Assembly: GCA_900551535.1 (NCBI GenBank)
Contig: URWJ01000049.1
Location: 1-9,429, forward strand
From: an uncultured Granulicatella sp.
GTDB lineage: Bacteria; Bacillota; Bacilli; Lactobacillales; Aerococcaceae
Direction of reading: 5' to 3'
Length of the DNA: 9,429 nucleotides
In this document: in pieces, positions 5,053 through 9,429 of the stretch
Numbering within the stretch: the stretch's first letter is position 1
How the letters are laid out: each line of letters starts with the position of its first letter
The notes under the pieces: model-generated
What the model was told of the DNA's origin: nothing
Seen by the model: the letters and a program-made list of their open reading frames with translations, nothing else
The model's database searches: none
Position numbers and translations under genes: made by a program

Positions 5053-8000
5053 ATGGGATTTAATGCTGTTATTTCAAAGAAATCCGTTAATAAATCAAAG
5101 AAGATTGCCGAACGTTTTGCGCAGTGGCTTAAACAAGATGAAGCACATCAGGTTTACTACATTGTTCCTGATCACATTAAGTTTACTGCCGAAATGGAGA
5201 TGATTCGACAAGTCGGAGAGTTATTAACGGATTCATCTTCTCGTAGCTACGCTTCAACAAGACTACAAGTATACAGTTTCAAACGTTTATTATGGTATTT
5301 GCTAAGAAATGAAGCTATTACTGAGAAAACATCGATTTCAAAAGTCGGAATTACCATGCTATTGAAATCAATTCTAGAGGAACATTCAGAAAATCTTGTT
5401 CTCTTTAAAAATGAAGCTCGTCATAAAGGTTTTCTTGAACAATTAAGCAAGGTCATGAATGAATTTCAATCTGGTGGAATTGAAGTTGAGGATTTCTCTA
5501 GCTTTTTTGAAGCGTCCACTCCTTCAGAAAACGAGCAACGATTAAAAGAATTTGGGATTATTTATCGTTACTATATAGAAGCACTAAAAGAAGATTTTGT
5601 TCATCAAGAAGAAAGCTATGCGCAATTATGCAGCGTAATTACTACTAAGGATTTGTCCAATACCTTTATTGTAATCGATGAAATGGTGACATTAACGAAG
5701 GCTGAAATGGAAGTGATTGAAGCCTTAGTTGGGAGCGGGGCAACCGTTGAATTTCATGCAACATTAACGACATATGGAGTCCATACCGCTAAAAACGAAG
5801 CAGGGGATTCATTATTTACTTCAAACAGACTCCTCTTAGAAAGACTCTCAAGATGGGTGAATAGAGGAGAGGACTTAGCTCGCATCATAGAATGGGAAGA
5901 GAGCAATTCACTTTTTGATGATGAATTTAAAGAAGTAGAAAAATTCTGGCTTGAAACGAATGGTGGACTTCCAAAAGTGAAGACAACAGCCAAAGATAAA
6001 CTCCCATTGAAAAAGATCACTTTTACCAAGTACACAGATGAAAGAGAAGAGTATCAAGAGACATTTGCCCAAATTAAGAGAATGGTACAAGAGGGTGAAG
6101 TTCGCTATAAAGACATTCAAATTTTGGGGCGTAATTTAGAAGAGAATCATTTATTCCTGGAATCTCTTTTAAAACAATATGATATTCCCGGGTTTATCGA
6201 TTTATCAGACTCAATGGAGCATCATCCAATTATTCAAGTTCTGGATGCACTCTATAATATTTGGCAATACGATTGGCGTTATGCCGATATTATGAGTCTT
6301 CTTCGTAGCGAATATATCTTGTGGTATAAAGGTGATGAAACGCCTCTTAAGGAGCAATTACAAGCCTTTAGACAGCAATTAGATGAAACGGAAACAGTTA
6401 TTCTTGCTAATGGTTACGAAGGTTATCAATGGACCAATGGAAAACCTTGGGCCTATGTGGAAGATTCTATTGATGAAGATTCTAAAGTTGAAGTGACAGA
6501 TAAAAATACGCAAATTCTTTTAAAAGCGCAAGAACTTCGAGATGAATTAACAAGCGTATTACTACCTGCATTTAAGAAATTAGAACAAGCAGCTACAACG
6601 ACTGAGGCAGTTACTGTATTGTATCAATTATTGACGACTCTAGGATTAGATCAATCCGTTATTTACTGGAGAGATGTTGCTGCTGAAGAAGGAGACGTCG
6701 AAACAGCGAGACGTCAAGAGCAAGTTTGGTCTGAATTTATCCGTTTACTAGATGAATATATCTATATTTTCGGAGATAAATCCTTTGATTGGGAAACCTT
6801 TATGATGTTACTTCATACAGGATTTGAACAAACACACTATAATTTAGCGCCTTCTACATTAGATGAATTAACGATTACAGGAATGGATTCCGTTCGATAT
6901 ATACCTAAGAAAATTACTTTTGCAGTCGGACTCACGCAAGGTGTAATGCCACGAAACATTGATGAGACAGGGTTATTAACGGATGACGAACGTGAACTTT
7001 TTTCCAATCAACTAGATAGTGGCCGTTTCCTAGCGCCTACAACAGGACAACTACAATCAGTTGAACCATTTGTGTTCTATCAGTTACTCATGAGTGCAAC
7101 AGAGCATCTTTATCTATCGTGCGCTATTTCTAAAGATGGTAAGGAACAACTGGTTTCAAATTTTGTTCAACGATTACTAAAACATTATGAACTAGAAGAA
7201 ATTGAAGGGTCAGTCAATCGACAAAACCGTTTAGAACAAGGAGATTTTGTCGTTCCGTTTGAACTTTTTACAACGCTTCTATTGAAGATGAGAGAAAACA
7301 AGTTCAAAGAAAAAGACGAGATTGATTTCTTATGGAAATTAATTCCACATTTACTAAAAGCCGACGCTGCATTCAGCGCTGACTATCATGCGTTACTGGC
7401 ATCTGTCTTCAGATTAAATGTAGCGAGTAAATTACCACTTTCTCTTGCACAAGAGCTTTATGGAAATCAATTGAATTTATCAACGTCTCAAATTGAAACT
7501 TACTATAAGGATCCATTTAGTCATTTCTTACAATACGGATTAAGACTGAAAGAACGCCAAGAATTCGAGCTATCACCAGCCAATACAGGAGAATACTTCC
7601 ATGAATTCTTCGATCAGTTTATTAAAGAATTAAATACACGTGAACTATCACTAAGAGAATTAACATTCGAACAAAAAATAGCCATTGAGCAAGAAATCTT
7701 CAATCGAATGAAAGAGAACCCGAAATTTGCGATTTTAGGCTCTTCTAGACGTTTAAACTTCGTCCAAGGATTGTTACACCAAACTCTAATGCAAACGACA
7801 AATGCGCTTCAAAAACAAGCCTTAGCGCTAGAGACAAAACCTTGGATGACCGAAGTGGTATTCGGGACTTCTGGAAACTATCCCATTCACATTCCAATTG
7901 GTAAAAATCAATCCATTCATTTACGTGGGAAGATTGACCGTATCGACTTACTACAGTCAGATAACGGAATTTATAATGGGATTATTGACTATAAATCTTC

Positions 8001-8622
8001 TGAACAAAAATTTGAGATTGCCAAACTCATTGCAGGGGTTCAAATCCAACTATTAACGTATTTGAAAGTATCTGAAGAAATTATTCGCAGTGAAACAGGT
8101 ACGGTTCCAACGCCTCTAGAAGCAAGCTATATCCATGTGCATAATCCAAAATTCAGCATTAAAGAAGTGCCAACGGAAGATAAGTTTATCCAAGAATGGA
8201 CTAAAGCCTTTAAACATCGTGGTTTAGTAAACTCGGATGAAATTGCTAGACTTAATCCGGAACTTGTTGAGACAAGTAAATCAAACGTATTAAATGTCGC
8301 TTTGAAAAAAGATGGTGGTATCAGTGCTACTTATAAAAATGGCGTTTATACAACAGAAGAATTGAAGTTATTCAAAAATTTCGTATGGGAAAAGATTCAA
8401 GAAGCAGGTAAAGGTATCCTATCTGGGGATATCACACTAGCTCCATATGAAGACTTTAAACAATATGCAGATTCTGTATCCGGTAAATTTAGTAGTATTG
8501 CCCAGTTCGATGCTACAAACCCAGAAAATAGATATCGTAATCTTCCTAAATTTGAAAAAGAAGAGGGGATTTCATTTATTCAAGAGGAATTACAAGAGAA
8601 GAAAGGAGAGACAGAAGAATGA
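5053..8622 (+). CDS. rexB: ATP-dependent helicase/nuclease subunit B (RexB/AddB type 2)
   Basis: RexB pairs with RexA to process double-strand DNA ends for recombinational repair, resecting to a Chi site and loading RecA. The 1189-residue protein has an inactive helicase-like N-terminal region and a C-terminal RecB-family nuclease domain. Near the N-terminus no GxxGxGKS Walker A is present, only a vestigial SKKSVNKSKK, as known for RexB. The nuclease shows His850 (TGEYFH), the DRID region (Asp962, Asp965), DYKS with Asp979 and Lys981, and QLLTY at 999-1003. The four cysteines that hold a 4Fe-4S cluster in Bacillus AddB are absent: Asp820 occupies the first site, and the Ser1141-Ala1150 stretch has no cysteine. 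The ATG is 8 bases after AAGGAGG (5038-5044). The stop overlaps the rexA start by 4 bases. Confidence 0.95.
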   Translation: MGFNAVISKKSVNKSKKIAERFAQWLKQDEAHQVYYIVPDHIKFTAEMEMIRQVGELLTDSSSRSYASTRLQVYSFKRLLWYLLRNEAITEKTSISKVGITMLLKSILEEHSENLVLFKNEARHKGFLEQLSKVMNEFQSGGIEVEDFSSFFEASTPSENEQRLKEFGIIYRYYIEALKEDFVHQEESYAQLCSVITTKDLSNTFIVIDEMVTLTKAEMEVIEALVGSGATVEFHATLTTYGVHTAKNEAGDSLFTSNRLLLERLSRWVNRGEDLARIIEWEESNSLFDDEFKEVEKFWLETNGGLPKVKTTAKDKLPLKKITFTKYTDEREEYQETFAQIKRMVQEGEVRYKDIQILGRNLEENHLFLESLLKQYDIPGFIDLSDSMEHHPIIQVLDALYNIWQYDWRYADIMSLLRSEYILWYKGDETPLKEQLQAFRQQLDETETVILANGYEGYQWTNGKPWAYVEDSIDEDSKVEVTDKNTQILLKAQELRDELTSVLLPAFKKLEQAATTTEAVTVLYQLLTTLGLDQSVIYWRDVAAEEGDVETARRQEQVWSEFIRLLDEYIYIFGDKSFDWETFMMLLHTGFEQTHYNLAPSTLDELTITGMDSVRYIPKKITFAVGLTQGVMPRNIDETGLLTDDERELFSNQLDSGRFLAPTTGQLQSVEPFVFYQLLMSATEHLYLSCAISKDGKEQLVSNFVQRLLKHYELEEIEGSVNRQNRLEQGDFVVPFELFTTLLLKMRENKFKEKDEIDFLWKLIPHLLKADAAFSADYHALLASVFRLNVASKLPLSLAQELYGNQLNLSTSQIETYYKDPFSHFLQYGLRLKERQEFELSPANTGEYFHEFFDQFIKELNTRELSLRELTFEQKIAIEQEIFNRMKENPKFAILGSSRRLNFVQGLLHQTLMQTTNALQKQALALETKPWMTEVVFGTSGNYPIHIPIGKNQSIHLRGKIDRIDLLQSDNGIYNGIIDYKSSEQKFEIAKLIAGVQIQLLTYLKVSEEIIRSETGTVPTPLEASYIHVHNPKFSIKEVPTEDKFIQEWTKAFKHRGLVNSDEIARLNPELVETSKSNVLNVALKKDGGISATYKNGVYTTEELKLFKNFVWEKIQEAGKGILSGDITLAPYEDFKQYADSVSGKFSSIAQFDATNPENRYRNLPKFEKEEGISFIQEELQEKKGETEE

Positions 8623-9429
8623 TTCCAGAGAAACCAAAAGGATTACAAGCAACACCTGATCAATGGAAGGCAATAGCTACTCGTGGGAACAATCTTCTTG
8701 TTTCTGCTTCAGCCGGATCTGGGAAAACAAAAGTGCTTGTAGAACGAATCTTGATGCATATTCAAGAGGGTATCGATATTAATGAATTGTTAGTTGTGAC
8801 CTTTACGGAACTTGCAGCAAAGGAAATGAAGGAGCGTCTTCGCACTAAATTAGAAGAAGCAATTGAAAAATCAACGGATGAAGTCCTTCAACAACGTTTT
8901 GCGAAGCAATTACAACTCATCCCTTCGGCTATGATTTCAACAATCCATAGTTTCTGTATGAAAGTGATTCGTCGTTATTTCTACTTAGCGGGTATTGATC
9001 CAGTCTTTACGATGATGGATGAAATCGAAGGACAACTACTACAAGAAAAGGTATGGAGAGCACTAGAAGAAGAGCTTCTTGAACATCCTGAATTTGAAGA
9101 AGTATTTGCAACGTTCTCAAACGATCGTTCGGACGATGGTATTACGTATACTGTTTACCGTCTATACCAATATTCACGCTCTAAAAGAGAACCTAAAACA
9201 TGGCTATCAACTTTAACTGAGAATTATGCAGTTGGTAGTGATTATGCTTCAACACCTTTCGTTAAAACGTACGTAAAACCAGCATTAATCGAAGAGTTAA
9301 GTTACCTTGTTACTCAATATGATCAACTTCTTAAAGATATCGAACTTCTTGGAGCTCCGAAGCATCAAGCAGTTTTAGAAGATGATTTAGACTTCGTAAA
9401 AACGATTTTGGTACATATCCAAGAGGAGT
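8619..9429 (+). CDS. rexA: ATP-dependent helicase/nuclease subunit A (RexA/AddA), 5' part
   Basis: RexA is the UvrD-like helicase and nuclease subunit of RexAB. Only the first 270 codons lie in the window and the frame runs open off its end. The full family protein is around 1200 residues, with a RecB-type nuclease domain at its C-terminus. Visible superfamily 1 motifs are the Q motif TPDQWKAI (12-19), Walker A ASAGSGKT (30-37, Lys36), motif Ia VVTFTELAAKEMKERL (59-74) and ISTIHSFC (106-113). The ATG overlaps the rexB stop as ATGA, and its ribosome binding site (AAAGGAG, 8602-8608) is inside rexB. This indicates translational coupling and balanced production of the two subunits. Confidence 0.95.
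   Translation, partial: MIPEKPKGLQATPDQWKAIATRGNNLLVSASAGSGKTKVLVERILMHIQEGIDINELLVVTFTELAAKEMKERLRTKLEEAIEKSTDEVLQQRFAKQLQLIPSAMISTIHSFCMKVIRRYFYLAGIDPVFTMMDEIEGQLLQEKVWRALEEELLEHPEFEEVFATFSNDRSDDGITYTVYRLYQYSRSKREPKTWLSTLTENYAVGSDYASTPFVKTYVKPALIEELSYLVTQYDQLLKDIELLGAPKHQAVLEDDLDFVKTILVHIQEE

Noticed and set aside
8447..8659. 70-codon open frame spanning the rexB-rexA junction
   Set aside because: It overlaps the real end of rexB and the start of rexA in another frame, and its low-complexity lysine/arginine-rich product is not protein-like.

Overview
This window looks like chromosomal core DNA from a low-GC Firmicute, most likely a member of the Lactobacillales. The evidence is AT-rich sequence with strong AGGAGG-type ribosome binding sites, the rpsB-tsf-pyrH-frr gene order, and a RexB (AddB type 2) protein that lacks the iron-sulphur cysteines of Bacillus-type AddB. 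I cannot fix the genus. A Carnobacteriaceae-like organism is a guess only. All convincing genes lie on the + strand, and no gap between genes exceeds about 220 bases.

Layout. Positions 44-514 encode a small unknown membrane protein with about five predicted helices, followed by a 16-bp inverted repeat. A promoter at 573-601 and a leader of about 120 nt precede rpsB (730-1500, ribosomal protein S2). Then come tsf (1617-2498, EF-Ts), pyrH (2576-3298, UMP kinase) and frr (3302-3862, ribosome recycling factor). Strong hairpin-plus-T-run terminators sit between rpsB and tsf, between tsf and pyrH, and after frr. No convincing promoter follows any of them, so they look like partial, expression-grading terminators. 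After frr the usual uppS-cdsA continuation is absent. Instead there is a membrane-anchored staphylococcal-nuclease-type protein (3916-4560), an nrdH glutaredoxin-like redoxin gene (4687-4923), and the recombination helicase-nuclease genes rexB (5053-8622) and rexA (8619 to the window end, incomplete).

Function. The first block supports translation: S2, the EF-Tu exchange factor and ribosome recycling, with UMP kinase linking it to pyrimidine nucleotide supply. The second block concerns DNA: a surface nuclease, an electron donor for ribonucleotide reductase, and RexAB for double-strand-break repair. The clearest regulatory signal is a pair of NrdR boxes 42 bp apart upstream of nrdH, the second overlapping the probable -35 region. 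An 18-bp perfect palindrome lies between them. rexB has its own extended -10 promoter with a cre-like palindrome just upstream.

I found no mobile element, CRISPR array, tRNA or rRNA, and no evidence for a wholly new system. The points of interest are regulatory (NrdR region, rpsB leader, nested terminators) and contextual (a stand-alone nrdH and a nuclease gene following frr).
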